The notes below the pieces were generated by a model. It searched no databases and was not told the origin of the DNA. It saw nothing but the letters and a program-made list of their open reading frames with translations. A program made the translations under genes and the position numbers. A stretch of 64,000 bases of DNA from Photobacterium lutimaris (lineage in GTDB: Bacteria > Pseudomonadota > Gammaproteobacteria > Enterobacterales > Vibrionaceae). Where the stretch lies: assembly GCF_003025555.1 (NCBI RefSeq), contig NZ_PYMH01000005.1, forward strand, positions 186,001-250,000, in the 5' to 3' direction. Position 1 is the stretch's first letter; every line of letters starts with the position of its first letter. This document shows positions 1 through 8,456 of this stretch, piece after piece.

Positions 1-108
1 GGGTGAATTATTCGTGATCGTTATCCCGATTAAAGAATATTGTAGTACAAGTTTGCCGTTGGAGTTTTTATAGTATAAGCAAATTACTACTCAAAAGGAC
101 TTCAAACG

Positions 109-1890
109 ATGGATCTTAATATCATGATCGTCGGTATTTACTTTCTATTTCTGATTGCAATAGGCTGGATGTTCCGAACATTTACCAATACCACCAGTGA
201 CTACTTCCGCGGGGGAGGCAGCATGCTGTGGTGGATGGTAGGTGCTTCGGCATTTATGACCCAGTTCAGTGCGTGGACATTTACTGGTGCGGCGGGTAAA
301 GCCTATGACGATGGTTTCGCTGTTGCGATCATCTTCTTGGCTAATGCTTTTGGCTATCTGATGAACTACCTATACTTCGCGCCGAAGTTCCGCCAGATGC
401 GTGTGGTTACCGTTATCGAAGCGATTCGTTTGCGTTTCGGTAAGCACAATGAGCAGGTATTTACCTGGTCAGGTATGCCAAATAGCGTTATCACTGCGGG
501 TATTTGGCTAAATGGTCTGGCGATTATTGCTTCCGGTATTTTTGGTTTCGATATGACCATGACAATCGTCCTAACGGGTCTGGTTGTACTCATCATGTCT
601 GTAACAGGTGGTTCATGGGCGGTTATTGCATCTGACTTTATGCAGATGGTTATCATCATGGCAGTAACCGTTACCTGTGCGATTGTCGCAATTATCCAGG
701 GTGGTGGTGTTGGCGAGATCGTTAACAACTTCCCTCTGGAAGACGGTGCATCTTTTGTATCAGGTAACAACCTTAACTACCTAAGCATCTTTGGTATCTG
801 GGCATTCTTCCTTTTCTTCAAGCAGTTCAGTATCACCAATAACATGCTGAATTCATACCGTTACCTAGCGGCCAAAGATTCTAAGAATGCGAAAAAAGCA
901 GCACTGCTAGCGTGTATCCTGATGACGATGGGTCCACTAATCTGGTTCATGCCTTCTTGGTTCATCGCTGGTCAAGGTGTTGACCTCGTCGCTCAATACC
1001 CAGACGCGGGCTCTAAAGCGGGTGACTTTGCCTACCTATACTTTGTTGAGCAGTATATGCCTGCAGGTATGGTTGGTTTGCTTATCTCCGCGATGTTTGC
1101 AGCAACCATGTCTTCAATGGACTCTGGTCTTAACCGTAATTCAGGTATCTTTGTTAAAAACTTCTACGAGCCAATCGTACGTCCAAATGCGTCTGAAAAA
1201 GAGCTGGTGGTTGTTTCTAAATTGACTTCTACTTTCTTCGGTATCGCAATCATCCTGGTTGCCCTATTTATCAACTCACTGAAAGGACTAAGCCTGTTTG
1301 ACACCATGATGTATGTGGGGGCACTTATCGGCTTCCCGATGACTATTCCTGCATTCTGTGGTTTCTTCATCAAGAAGACGCCTGATTGGGCTGGTTGGGG
1401 TACGCTGGTTGTCGGTGGTATCGTTTCATACTTCGTTGGTTTTGTTATTACCGCAGACATGATTCAGAGCTGGTTCGACCTTGAGCCGCTTACAGGCCGA
1501 GAATGGGCTGACCTGAAAGTCGCTATCGGTTTGATTGGTCACCTGATCTTCACTGCTGGTTTCTTCATTGTATCGACTGTGTTCTACAAGCCGCTAACGG
1601 AAGAGCGCCAGAAGGACGTTGACCGTTTCTTCAATAACCTAGCAACACCGTTGGTTGCTGAATCCACTGAACAGAAGAAGCTGGATAACAAACAGCGCCG
1701 CATGCTGGGCTCACTGATCGCGACAGCGGGCGTGGGTGTGATGGCCATGTTTGTCCTGCCGAACCCATTCTGGGGCCGAATGATTTTTGTTCTGTGTGGT
1801 GCCATTGTTCTGGCTGTTGGTCTGCTGCTGGTTAAGGCGGTGGATGAGAAAGTCGAAGCAAATGCTGAACTAGCGACTGAACAGGATTAA
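109..1890 (+). CDS. Sodium:solute symporter (SSS family), uronate/oligo-alginate uptake
   Basis: This 593-residue inner-membrane protein has the many hydrophobic segments and the early Gly-rich DYFRGGG stretch of sodium:solute symporters (PF00474). It would import acidic mono- or oligosaccharides with sodium. The start ATG has an AAAGGA ribosome site about nine bases upstream. Its stop lies only nine bases before the next gene's start, an alginate-lyase-fold enzyme, and a PL6 lyase follows, so the most likely cargo is the unsaturated uronate or short oligo-alginate those enzymes release, as for the Toa-type transporters of alginate-degrading vibrios. It is clearly paralogous to the symporter at 16325 and to the broken copy ending at 25547. 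The family is secure; the substrate is inferred from context. Confidence 0.9.
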   Translation: MDLNIMIVGIYFLFLIAIGWMFRTFTNTTSDYFRGGGSMLWWMVGASAFMTQFSAWTFTGAAGKAYDDGFAVAIIFLANAFGYLMNYLYFAPKFRQMRVVTVIEAIRLRFGKHNEQVFTWSGMPNSVITAGIWLNGLAIIASGIFGFDMTMTIVLTGLVVLIMSVTGGSWAVIASDFMQMVIIMAVTVTCAIVAIIQGGGVGEIVNNFPLEDGASFVSGNNLNYLSIFGIWAFFLFFKQFSITNNMLNSYRYLAAKDSKNAKKAALLACILMTMGPLIWFMPSWFIAGQGVDLVAQYPDAGSKAGDFAYLYFVEQYMPAGMVGLLISAMFAATMSSMDSGLNRNSGIFVKNFYEPIVRPNASEKELVVVSKLTSTFFGIAIILVALFINSLKGLSLFDTMMYVGALIGFPMTIPAFCGFFIKKTPDWAGWGTLVVGGIVSYFVGFVITADMIQSWFDLEPLTGREWADLKVAIGLIGHLIFTAGFFIVSTVFYKPLTEERQKDVDRFFNNLATPLVAESTEQKKLDNKQRRMLGSLIATAGVGVMAMFVLPNPFWGRMIFVLCGAIVLAVGLLLVKAVDEKVEANAELATEQD

Positions 1891-1899
1891 GGAGTGAGC

Positions 1900-3156
1900 A
1901 TGTTGAAACGTACGTTAACCTCAATGGCTATTGCCGGTGCTTTGTTTGCCGCTCCAGTGTTTGCTGTAGACGGTACACCCAATACCGTATTCTTCGATGC
2001 TGATTTGATTGCCGAGAGCAAGGCGCGTATTCACAACGATACGGCGACTGAAGAAGCGCAGGCAAGCTACCAGCGCCTGCTGGACGAAGCGGAAGCGGCA
2101 ATGAAAGTAGGGCCCTTGTCGGTGACCGACAAGACCCTGATGCCGCCAAGCGGCGACAAGCATGATTACTTCTCTATCAGCCCATACTGGTGGCCGAACG
2201 AGAAGACCGAAGACGGTTTGCCTTGGATTCGCCATGATGGCAATACCAATCCGGACTCGAAAACAGATGCTACTGACTCAGTGCGCATTGGCTTGTTCAC
2301 TCGCTCGGTAAGGGCGTTAGGTGTGGCGTATTACTTCTCGGGTGAGGAAAAGTACGCCGAGCAGGCCGCTGACATGCTTCGTCATTGGTTTATTAACCCT
2401 GAGACACGCATGAACCCGAATGTACGTTACGCACAAGCGGTTCCGGGTGTCGATGACCAGCGTCGCAGTGGCATGATTGACTCACGTAGTTTCTCTGACC
2501 GTTTGGTTGATGCTCTGGCACTGATTGAGCTGTCGGATCACTGGACCGAGCAAGACGATACGGCGATGCGGGCATGGCTCAATGACTTCCTTGATTGGCT
2601 GATCACTTCCGAGCAAGGTACGGCTGAGCAGTTTTCGCCAAACAACCATGGCACTTGGATGCAGGCCCAAATTGCCGGTATTGCCTACTACCTCGGCCGT
2701 GAAGACATTGCCAAGATGACCGTTGCGCAAACTAAGTGGCGTATCCGCGAGCAGCTGGATAGCAAGGGGACTCAGCCAGAAGAGCTGGCACGTACCCGAG
2801 GCTACCACTATAGCTACTTCAACCTGGATGCGATGGCGTATTTGGCGCAACTTGGCGATAAGCTGGGTGTCGATATCTGGAACCATGATTATCGTGGTCG
2901 CAGCATGAAGTCGGCGATTGATTACGTGGCGCAATACCAGCGTATCGAAGATTGGCCGCACGCTGACAACGATGTGAAGAAGGGCCGTTTCCAGACCTAC
3001 CGTATGTTGACGGTATATCGCAAAGCAGATTTGGCCTGGGGTACCGACTACTACGATCAGGTTATCGAGAAGATTGGTTTTGAAAATGCCGAGTTAAATA
3101 ACCTGTCCCAAGTGTGGGCCGAGCGAGACGCATACCTGCTGTATCCAAAACTGTAA
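1900..3156 (+). CDS. Alginate lyase superfamily protein (PF05426 fold), secreted
   Basis: The 418-residue product begins with a signal peptide (basic MLKR, hydrophobic core, cleavage near PVFA/VDG), so it acts in the periplasm or outside. It resembles the alpha/alpha-toroid alginate lyases (PF05426; PL5/PL38-like): a YWWP segment near residue 91, NNHGTW near residue 250 and a YHYSYFNLDAM segment near residue 305, which in this family supply the Asn, His and Tyr of the beta-elimination site. ATG 1900 is preferred over the GTG at 1894 because GGAG at 1891-1894 lies five bases before it. The gene follows the symporter at once and precedes a PL6 lyase, so polyuronate (alginate or related) is the expected substrate. 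The exact PL family and mannuronate/guluronate preference cannot be settled by eye. Confidence 0.82.
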   Translation: MLKRTLTSMAIAGALFAAPVFAVDGTPNTVFFDADLIAESKARIHNDTATEEAQASYQRLLDEAEAAMKVGPLSVTDKTLMPPSGDKHDYFSISPYWWPNEKTEDGLPWIRHDGNTNPDSKTDATDSVRIGLFTRSVRALGVAYYFSGEEKYAEQAADMLRHWFINPETRMNPNVRYAQAVPGVDDQRRSGMIDSRSFSDRLVDALALIELSDHWTEQDDTAMRAWLNDFLDWLITSEQGTAEQFSPNNHGTWMQAQIAGIAYYLGREDIAKMTVAQTKWRIREQLDSKGTQPEELARTRGYHYSYFNLDAMAYLAQLGDKLGVDIWNHDYRGRSMKSAIDYVAQYQRIEDWPHADNDVKKGRFQTYRMLTVYRKADLAWGTDYYDQVIEKIGFENAELNNLSQVWAERDAYLLYPKL

Positions 3157-3170
3157 CCCCCTCCCTGTAA

Positions 3171-3199
3171 TTCCCGGGCGGTAATCCTGCCGCCCGGAA
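3171..3199 (+). promoter_or_regulatory. Intercistronic GC-rich hairpin before the PL6 lyase
   Basis: TTCCCGGGCGG and CCGCCCGGAA form a near-perfect stem with an 8-base loop between the two lyase genes. No T-run follows, and the next gene's AAGGAA ribosome site begins two bases after it. It is more likely an mRNA-processing or stability hairpin that sets differential expression within the operon than a terminator. Confidence 0.55.
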
Positions 3200-3212
3200 T
3201 AAGGAACCTAAA

Positions 3213-4853
3213 ATGAAAAAACACACGCCTATCACGCTGGCATTGCTGGCTGCGCTGTCTTTCAATGTGCATGCAACTCAAGATTCATCAGCCTCGGTAC
3301 CCGTTCAGCGGCCTGAGAACGCTGTTGAACCATCAGTGGCTAACGTTTCACTGCAATCACTCACTGCTGAGCAGTTAGTTGAAGCCGCGACCCGCGAAGT
3401 CGTTGATATCGCAAGCGTAGAGTCTGCCAATGAAGCCGCCGTTAAGGCGCTGAAACAGCAACTTGAAAATGCCAAGTCGGGCGAAGTGATCACTATTGCG
3501 CCGGGTCGTTATGCTAACTTGGGCGTGGTAAACCTGACTGCGGATGATATCACGGTGAAAGCAGAGCAAGCCGGTACGGTTTTGCTGACTGGCTTGGTAC
3601 AGCTGGTAGCCAAAGGCGACGATATTACGCTTGATAGCCTAGTGTTCACGGAAGGTGGTCCAGCTGAACGCTTTGGTGGCGTGCGTCTGGAAGGTATGCG
3701 CAATACGTTACAGAACTCAACGTTCTACTACTTCAATGATGACTACACGTACGAACCGGACGAAAGGCGTAGTGAGTACCCACGTTTTTTGTGGGTGTCG
3801 TTGTGGGGCAAAGATAGCAAGGTTGTCAACAACCGCTTCGAGGGCAAGCACAAACGCGGCACCTTGATTGGTATCCAGAAGAATATTGACGATAAGGCGG
3901 ATAACCACCTTATCGAAGGCAACATCTTTTATTCCCAGAAGAAGAATCGCTACAACGAGTTGGCGATCAAAGAGGCGGTACGATACAACGGCAACAGTTG
4001 GGAAGCGATCCGCATCGGTGACTCGAAGAGCAGCCAGTGGCCTTCTCGCACCCAGTTCGTGAACAATCTGCTGGTGGACTCCGACGGTGAGCGTGAACTG
4101 ATCTCTATAAAATCGGGCGAGAACCGCATTGCCGGCAACACCATTTTTGAAAGCGCCGCGATGATTTCGCTACGCCACGGCAAAGCGAATACGGTTGAGA
4201 ACAACGTGATCATTGGTAACAACAAGCAAGATACTGGTGGTATCCGTATTTACGATGAAAATCATGTTGTCCGCAATAACTATCTTGTAGGCTTGCGCGG
4301 TTCCGGTGGCCAGATCGCCGGTAACGCCGATGTGCGCGGTGGTGTGGTGATCAACACCGGCATCATTGATGTGAAGAACAACGAGCAGCTTGACCAAGCA
4401 GTCAAGGGCAAAGAGCTGAACAAGCAGTGGACACCGAAAAATGTCATCGTGGAAAACAATACCATGGTTGATGTTGAGTTCGGTATGGTTCACGGCAACC
4501 AGGGCCACCGTGTCAGCCTGTTTGATAACAGCCAAGTGGAAACCGTCTTTACTGGGGATAAGATCCAGTTTAGCCAGAACGTCGTGTATAACCTCGATGA
4601 AACCTTGCAGGCATTACGAGCTGATCTTGCAACGCCGTTGACTGAGCCAATGTATTCAGGCGAAACCTACTTTGGTCAGGTACATGGTATCGACGGGGTG
4701 CCAGAGGGCGTCTCTCAACAAAAACCAAACTACACCAAGGTTGGCGACTTCTACCAGTTCGCTGAAGGTGGCGCGGACGTATCAAAACTTCATGTACTGA
4801 CCGCGGATGAAATCGGCCCAAGTTACCGCTTGAAGGCTGCCCCTAAGAGCTAA
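3213..4853 (+). CDS. PL6 polysaccharide lyase (alginate lyase / chondroitinase B family), secreted
   Basis: The 546-residue protein has a signal peptide (MKKH..., cleavage near VHA/TQD) and a long parallel beta-helix body of PF14592 type. The expected catalytic pair is visible: Lys300 in ISIKSG as the base and Arg321 in SLRHGK as the acid. Their 21-residue separation is the same as between Lys250 and Arg271 of chondroitinase B, as I recall it. PL6 enzymes cut alginate (MG or G blocks) or dermatan/chondroitin. Placement behind an alginate-lyase-fold gene and a symporter favours alginate. AAGGAA at 3201-3206 supports the ATG at 3213. A strong terminator follows at 4915, closing the three-gene operon. 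Confidence 0.88.
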   Translation: MKKHTPITLALLAALSFNVHATQDSSASVPVQRPENAVEPSVANVSLQSLTAEQLVEAATREVVDIASVESANEAAVKALKQQLENAKSGEVITIAPGRYANLGVVNLTADDITVKAEQAGTVLLTGLVQLVAKGDDITLDSLVFTEGGPAERFGGVRLEGMRNTLQNSTFYYFNDDYTYEPDERRSEYPRFLWVSLWGKDSKVVNNRFEGKHKRGTLIGIQKNIDDKADNHLIEGNIFYSQKKNRYNELAIKEAVRYNGNSWEAIRIGDSKSSQWPSRTQFVNNLLVDSDGERELISIKSGENRIAGNTIFESAAMISLRHGKANTVENNVIIGNNKQDTGGIRIYDENHVVRNNYLVGLRGSGGQIAGNADVRGGVVINTGIIDVKNNEQLDQAVKGKELNKQWTPKNVIVENNTMVDVEFGMVHGNQGHRVSLFDNSQVETVFTGDKIQFSQNVVYNLDETLQALRADLATPLTEPMYSGETYFGQVHGIDGVPEGVSQQKPNYTKVGDFYQFAEGGADVSKLHVLTADEIGPSYRLKAAPKS

Positions 4854-4914
4854 TTTTCGAGTTTGCTCATTTGACGTCACCTTCATGACGATAAACGATG
4901 AAAGCCTAGAGAAA

Positions 4915-4950
4915 GGGCAGCCCAGTTCACACTAGGCTGCCTCTTTTTTT
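4915..4950 (+). terminator. Rho-independent terminator of the lyase operon
   Basis: GGCAGCC at 4916-4922 pairs with GGCTGCC at 4935-4941 and is followed by CTC and seven Ts. It closes the symporter/lyase operon. Confidence 0.85.
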
Positions 4951-5459
4951 ATTGCTTGGTGATGAAACCCGTTGAAAAATCCACGTTGACTTGCAGGCTC
5001 TGGTTATCTTGCGCTAATCCGGTTAGCCACTGCTCGCCACCTTCAACACTCATGTACTGGCGGTAAGGTGTTGCTTGGCCGACATCATAATCAAATCGTG
5101 TGATGTTTTCTGTGGCTTCAACCACCTGGCATTGGGACATCCGAGCCAACGGCCCTTCAAGGGGAGATTCAACAACTGGGCTTTCAATCGCTGTGGCCCT
5201 GACGCCAGCGTCACCACGCGCCGTCGTAAGGTTCGCCGGTAAAGCCCTTGCTATCGACAGGGCAACAGTGCTCTTCGGGTTTATTGCGATCCCTGGTCAG
5301 GCGCACTCCATGCTCTGGGCAGAAGTCATAGAGGTTCCACGTCGCGCGGTTGTCGGGTGGAACTAAGGTATCTGATGATAAAACGACATGGTTATCATCA
5401 ATGATTTGTTGGATGACTTCTTCTGAAGCACGAAGGCCCGGATCTCCAGGCCTTTTTTG
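4949..5459 (-). pseudogene. Remnant of a heparinase II/III-like polysaccharide lyase gene
   Basis: Two minus-strand pieces in different frames lie back to back. The first (5459 down to 5211) encodes about 80 residues including WNLYDFCPEHG and FTGEPYDGAW, which resembles the N-terminal region of large heparinase II/III-type (DUF4962-like) lyases, and then stops at TGA 5213-5211. The second (about 5215 down to 4949) is an open frame of about 88 codons, of which the last 66 follow an internal ATG (ending ITKQ). It looks like the C-terminal end of an enzyme of the same kind. Several hundred central residues are missing, so this is a gene collapsed by an internal deletion, not a small real gene. 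It probably once added a further uronate-polymer lyase to the neighbouring operon. The family assignment rests on one conserved stretch. Confidence 0.6.
5433..5456 (+). terminator. Possible terminator-like palindrome
   Basis: AAGGCC at 5433 pairs with GGCCTT at 5449, followed on the plus strand by a T-run to 5456. It sits just past the end of the minus-strand membrane-protein gene at 5460, but its T-run is in the wrong direction for that gene. Its role is uncertain. Confidence 0.35.
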
Positions 5460-6050
5460 TCATCTAAACTTCAGGCCGAAAGTCACTGCGATCTGATCTA
5501 GCTCGTGACGGTAACGCCCGACATCCATATTAAGCACTTCGTTAGACACATTAATGTAGAACATGTCTGCGGTCAGGCGCATACCAATACCGTAATAGCT
5601 ATCGGTATCAGAATAATTTGTGGAATAGCAGTTTTTGCTTGAGCACCAGCGGTTATCTTCGGTGGTGCGATGAAAGCCAAGTGATACGTAGGGCTTCAAT
5701 GACACGCTTGGGCTGAGAGGGAACGCATAGCCCAAGTCTGTTCCAAGTTTCACGGTGCTGTAATCAATAGAGCCACGGTAATAATCATACCCTGATTCCT
5801 CGTAGGAAAGGTTAAACCCAACAATGCGGTTGAAATCGTAACCCCCTTCAAGCTTGAAGCCGGTATCGGTATCGATGTGGCGGTCTGAGAGATACGAGAT
5901 CCCAAGCCCGACCCGAGGCCCCTGATAAGGGTTGTGATTGCTATTATGGTAATGGTGGTGCGTGTGGTAGCTGGGGCCATGGTGGGCGTTGGCCATCACG
6001 GGCGCGGTGATCAGCAAAGGAAAAATAGCCGTCGAGAGTATCTTTTTCAT
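5460..6050 (-). CDS. Small outer-membrane beta-barrel protein with His-rich N-terminus
   Basis: The 196-residue product has a signal peptide (MKKILSTAIF..., cleavage near ANA/HHG), then a stretch with eight histidines in the first 18 mature residues, then alternating polar/hydrophobic strands with periodic Gly and aromatic residues typical of an OmpA/OmpW-sized 8-strand barrel. A Cys pair (WCSSKNCYS, about residue 125) may form an extracellular-loop disulfide. The last residue is Arg after Phe, not the usual terminal Phe. I recognise no named family. The His-rich segment could bind metal ions, which is a guess. It is transcribed divergently from nothing nearby and appears monocistronic. Confidence 0.7.
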   Translation of the reverse strand: MKKILSTAIFPLLITAPVMANAHHGPSYHTHHHYHNSNHNPYQGPRVGLGISYLSDRHIDTDTGFKLEGGYDFNRIVGFNLSYEESGYDYYRGSIDYSTVKLGTDLGYAFPLSPSVSLKPYVSLGFHRTTEDNRWCSSKNCYSTNYSDTDSYYGIGMRLTADMFYINVSNEVLNMDVGRYRHELDQIAVTFGLKFR

Positions 6051-6264
6051 TGTCGTTATTACTGTGTGGATAGGAGTCGTGAGGATTATGGAGGGTGGGA
6101 TACAGTTTGTAATTAGTGGGCAGATTGAAATAACACAAAGCTGACAAAAGCGGACGTTTTCGTAGCATTTGGCTGCTATTTATCGGTAAATGTAAGCAGG
6201 TATTTCGGTTGTCTTCATGACGGGCCGAAAGGCAAGAGTGACTTAGTTTCAATGGTATTGGTTG

Positions 6265-6297
6265 TGCCCATGCATCGTTATCCTCGTAGCATGGGCA
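6265..6297. repeat. Inverted repeat downstream of the tsx-like gene
   Basis: TGCCCATGC (6265-6273) and GCATGGGCA (6289-6297) are perfect 9-base arms around a 15-base loop. There is no T-run, so it may be a stabilising 3' hairpin of the nucleoside operon or a protein site; 6051-6369 holds nothing else recognisable. Confidence 0.45.
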
Positions 6298-6369
6298 TGG
6301 TTTAACTTATATTTGGATAGACGGATTAAGCATTATTTACACTCGTAATAAATGGCTGTGTGTATTCAA

Positions 6370-7110
6370 TTAAAATTTATATGCCAAACGGTAAATCATG
6401 ATATCACCATAGCCATCAGCGCCGAGTTTATTATAATAGTACCGGTACATTATGGTTGCATTGATATTTTTAGTAATATCAACACCTAAATTAAGACCAC
6501 CATTCACTCCTGTCTCTCCATAATTATTCTGCGCATATTCATCATTTCTGAACATTTCAATTTCTGTCCAGTTACTTAATAAGAAAGACTGCCCAAAAGC
6601 CTCAAAGACATACCCTGCACTCCACCCTAATGTTGCACCATTGAATCCGTTAACGTTGGTAATATCCGCAAACTCGTTATAAACCGTTGTATAGTTACCT
6701 GCAACCCAAGGTGTAAACCACCAACCGTCACCACTGATATCGGTATAGCCAAAGCCGAGGAAACTGTTTGTCTCTTTAATTTCAGTGCCATGGGAGCTGT
6801 AAACTTTAGAAAAAACACTTGCGCCTGAATCACCTAGATAGGTATGTGCCTGCAAATTATAAGTTGCTGTTTGCTTACCTGAATCTCGATCAAGCCCTTC
6901 GAAGTCATAAAAACCAAACAGTTCGCCCCACTCGAAATTAAAGCCACCTTCAATACCGATCAATGCTTGATCAAATTCACTCTCAGAGACACCATGTCCC
7001 CATGCTTGGTAATCAAAGTGAAGGTTTCCCCAACCTGAATATTCATCAGCAATGGCTGTGTTTGTTGCGAGCGTGCAACATAAAAGACATGAACCAAGAA
7101 TCTTTTTCAT
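6370..7110 (-). CDS. Tsx/OmpK-like nucleoside-specific outer-membrane channel
   Basis: The 246-residue protein has a signal peptide (cleavage near AIA/DEY), a beta-barrel strand pattern and a C-terminal Phe after LAYK, as expected of an outer-membrane porin. The start YSGWGNLHFDYQAWG and the barrel organisation match the Tsx/OmpK family, which passes nucleosides across the outer membrane. The gene is the last of the operon that encodes a NupC-type transporter and a nucleoside hydrolase, which supports the nucleoside assignment. The gap to the preceding nupC stop is about 115 bases and contains a short inverted repeat, so its expression may be tuned separately. Confidence 0.82.
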   Translation of the reverse strand: MKKILGSCLLCCTLATNTAIADEYSGWGNLHFDYQAWGHGVSESEFDQALIGIEGGFNFEWGELFGFYDFEGLDRDSGKQTATYNLQAHTYLGDSGASVFSKVYSSHGTEIKETNSFLGFGYTDISGDGWWFTPWVAGNYTTVYNEFADITNVNGFNGATLGWSAGYVFEAFGQSFLLSNWTEIEMFRNDEYAQNNYGETGVNGGLNLGVDITKNINATIMYRYYYNKLGADGYGDIMIYRLAYKF

Positions 7111-7199
7111 TATTTATTTCACCATATTGTTTTGGATTTAGGCATCACAAAGTCCTCAGCTATTTATTGCCGAATTAATGTGAGATATTTGAAATAGGA

Positions 7200-7218
7200 G
7201 GGAGTCACAATGACTCCC
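7200..7218 (-). repeat. Inverted repeat after the nupC-like gene
   Basis: GGGAGTCA-CAA-TGACTCCC is a perfect 8-base palindrome between the nupC-like and tsx-like genes. It could be a weak internal terminator/processing hairpin. The core GTCACAATGACTC also occurs upstream of the operon at 10867. Confidence 0.5.
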
Positions 7219-7226
7219 ACTTTAAT

Positions 7227-8447
7227 TTATACGAAAGAGATGAATAAACCGGTAATAGCAGCACTCATCAAGTTGGCAAGTGTTGCTGCTAGAATGACCC
7301 TGAATCCCATAGAGGCAATAAATGGTTTCATCTTAGGGACAATTGTTCCTAGGACCCCGATCATCGCAGCTGGTGCTGAGAGGTTGGCAAAGCCAGCCAG
7401 TGCCATGGTGATGATGGCCTGGGTCTCATGACTCAAGGTTTCACGCACTTCAGAGAAGCTCATAAAGGCGACAAATTCATTCAATACCAGTTTCTGACCA
7501 AGGAAGTTGCCGGCAATGAGGACTTCACTGCTAGGAACGCCGAGTAGGAAGGCGATAGGTGCAAACAGATAGCCAAAGATAGCCTGAAGAGTTACACCGT
7601 CAATACCGATCAGTGAAAACAAGCTGCCCAGCATACCATTAAACATTGCGATCAAAGCAATTAGTGCCAGCAGCATGACACCGATGGCTGACGCCATTTT
7701 CAAACCACTGAATGCGCCGCTGGTCGCCGCTTCGATGATGTTGATTGGCTTGTCTTCATCGTTATAGATATCGAAATCGACCTCGACGGGCTCATCGGTC
7801 TCAGGATAGATGATTTTTGCAAATAGCAGTCCCGCTGGAGCTGACATAAAGGCTGCAGATACCAAGTACTTAATTTCAATCCCCATACCCGCAAAGCCAA
7901 CCAACACCGAGCCAGCAATAGATGCAAAGCCACCGGTCATCAGCGCAAAAAGCTCTGACTTAGTCATTTTTGGGGCATATGGCTTCATCATGACAAAGAC
8001 ATCGGTGTTGCCGATAAATATGTTGGCTGCTGCGGCTGTTGATTCCGCCTGAGATGTGCCTAATACTTTCTGAACACCCATGCCAATATATTTTACAAGA
8101 CGTTGCATTATGCCTAAGTAATAGAGCACTGACATAAATGCACTAAAGAAGATAATGATTGGTAGCACATGAATGGCAAAGATAAAACCAGAGCCGTAAG
8201 CGCCTAACTCTCCGAACAGAAATCGGATCCCTTCGCCAGAGTAGTCCATGATTGAACTAACGGCGCTTGAAATGCCGATCAATATGACCTGGCCTGCTGG
8301 TACAAATAAAATAAATGCTGCAATTGAAGCCTGGAGAATAAGGGCAATACTTACCGTGCGTAATTTAATCGCTTTTCGGTTGCATGAAAATATCCAACCA
8401 ATAAAGAGTAAAACCGCCATGCCTAAAAGAGGAATTAGTGTTTGCAT
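7227..8447 (-). CDS. Concentrative nucleoside transporter (CNT/NupC family)
   Basis: This 406-residue inner-membrane protein matches the CNT family (N-terminal, core gate and C-terminal regions). It starts with the short hydrophobic MQTLIPLLGMAVLLFIGWI, has the FxVLPxxIFFSAFMSVLYYLG gate region near residue 95, and the segment GxPSSEVLIAGNFLGQKLVLNEFVAF near residues 310-335, which in this family carries the nucleoside- and cation-binding residues. It imports nucleosides by sodium or proton symport. It lies nine bases after the nucleoside hydrolase stop and before the tsx-like channel, forming a complete outer-membrane to cytoplasm nucleoside route. Confidence 0.92.
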   Translation of the reverse strand: MQTLIPLLGMAVLLFIGWIFSCNRKAIKLRTVSIALILQASIAAFILFVPAGQVILIGISSAVSSIMDYSGEGIRFLFGELGAYGSGFIFAIHVLPIIIFFSAFMSVLYYLGIMQRLVKYIGMGVQKVLGTSQAESTAAAANIFIGNTDVFVMMKPYAPKMTKSELFALMTGGFASIAGSVLVGFAGMGIEIKYLVSAAFMSAPAGLLFAKIIYPETDEPVEVDFDIYNDEDKPINIIEAATSGAFSGLKMASAIGVMLLALIALIAMFNGMLGSLFSLIGIDGVTLQAIFGYLFAPIAFLLGVPSSEVLIAGNFLGQKLVLNEFVAFMSFSEVRETLSHETQAIITMALAGFANLSAPAAMIGVLGTIVPKMKPFIASMGFRVILAATLANLMSAAITGLFISFV

Positions 8448-8456
8448 TTTCTATGC

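Noticed and set aside
366-1805. Antisense frames inside the first symporter
   Set aside because: They are shadows of the membrane-protein codon pattern with no independent support.
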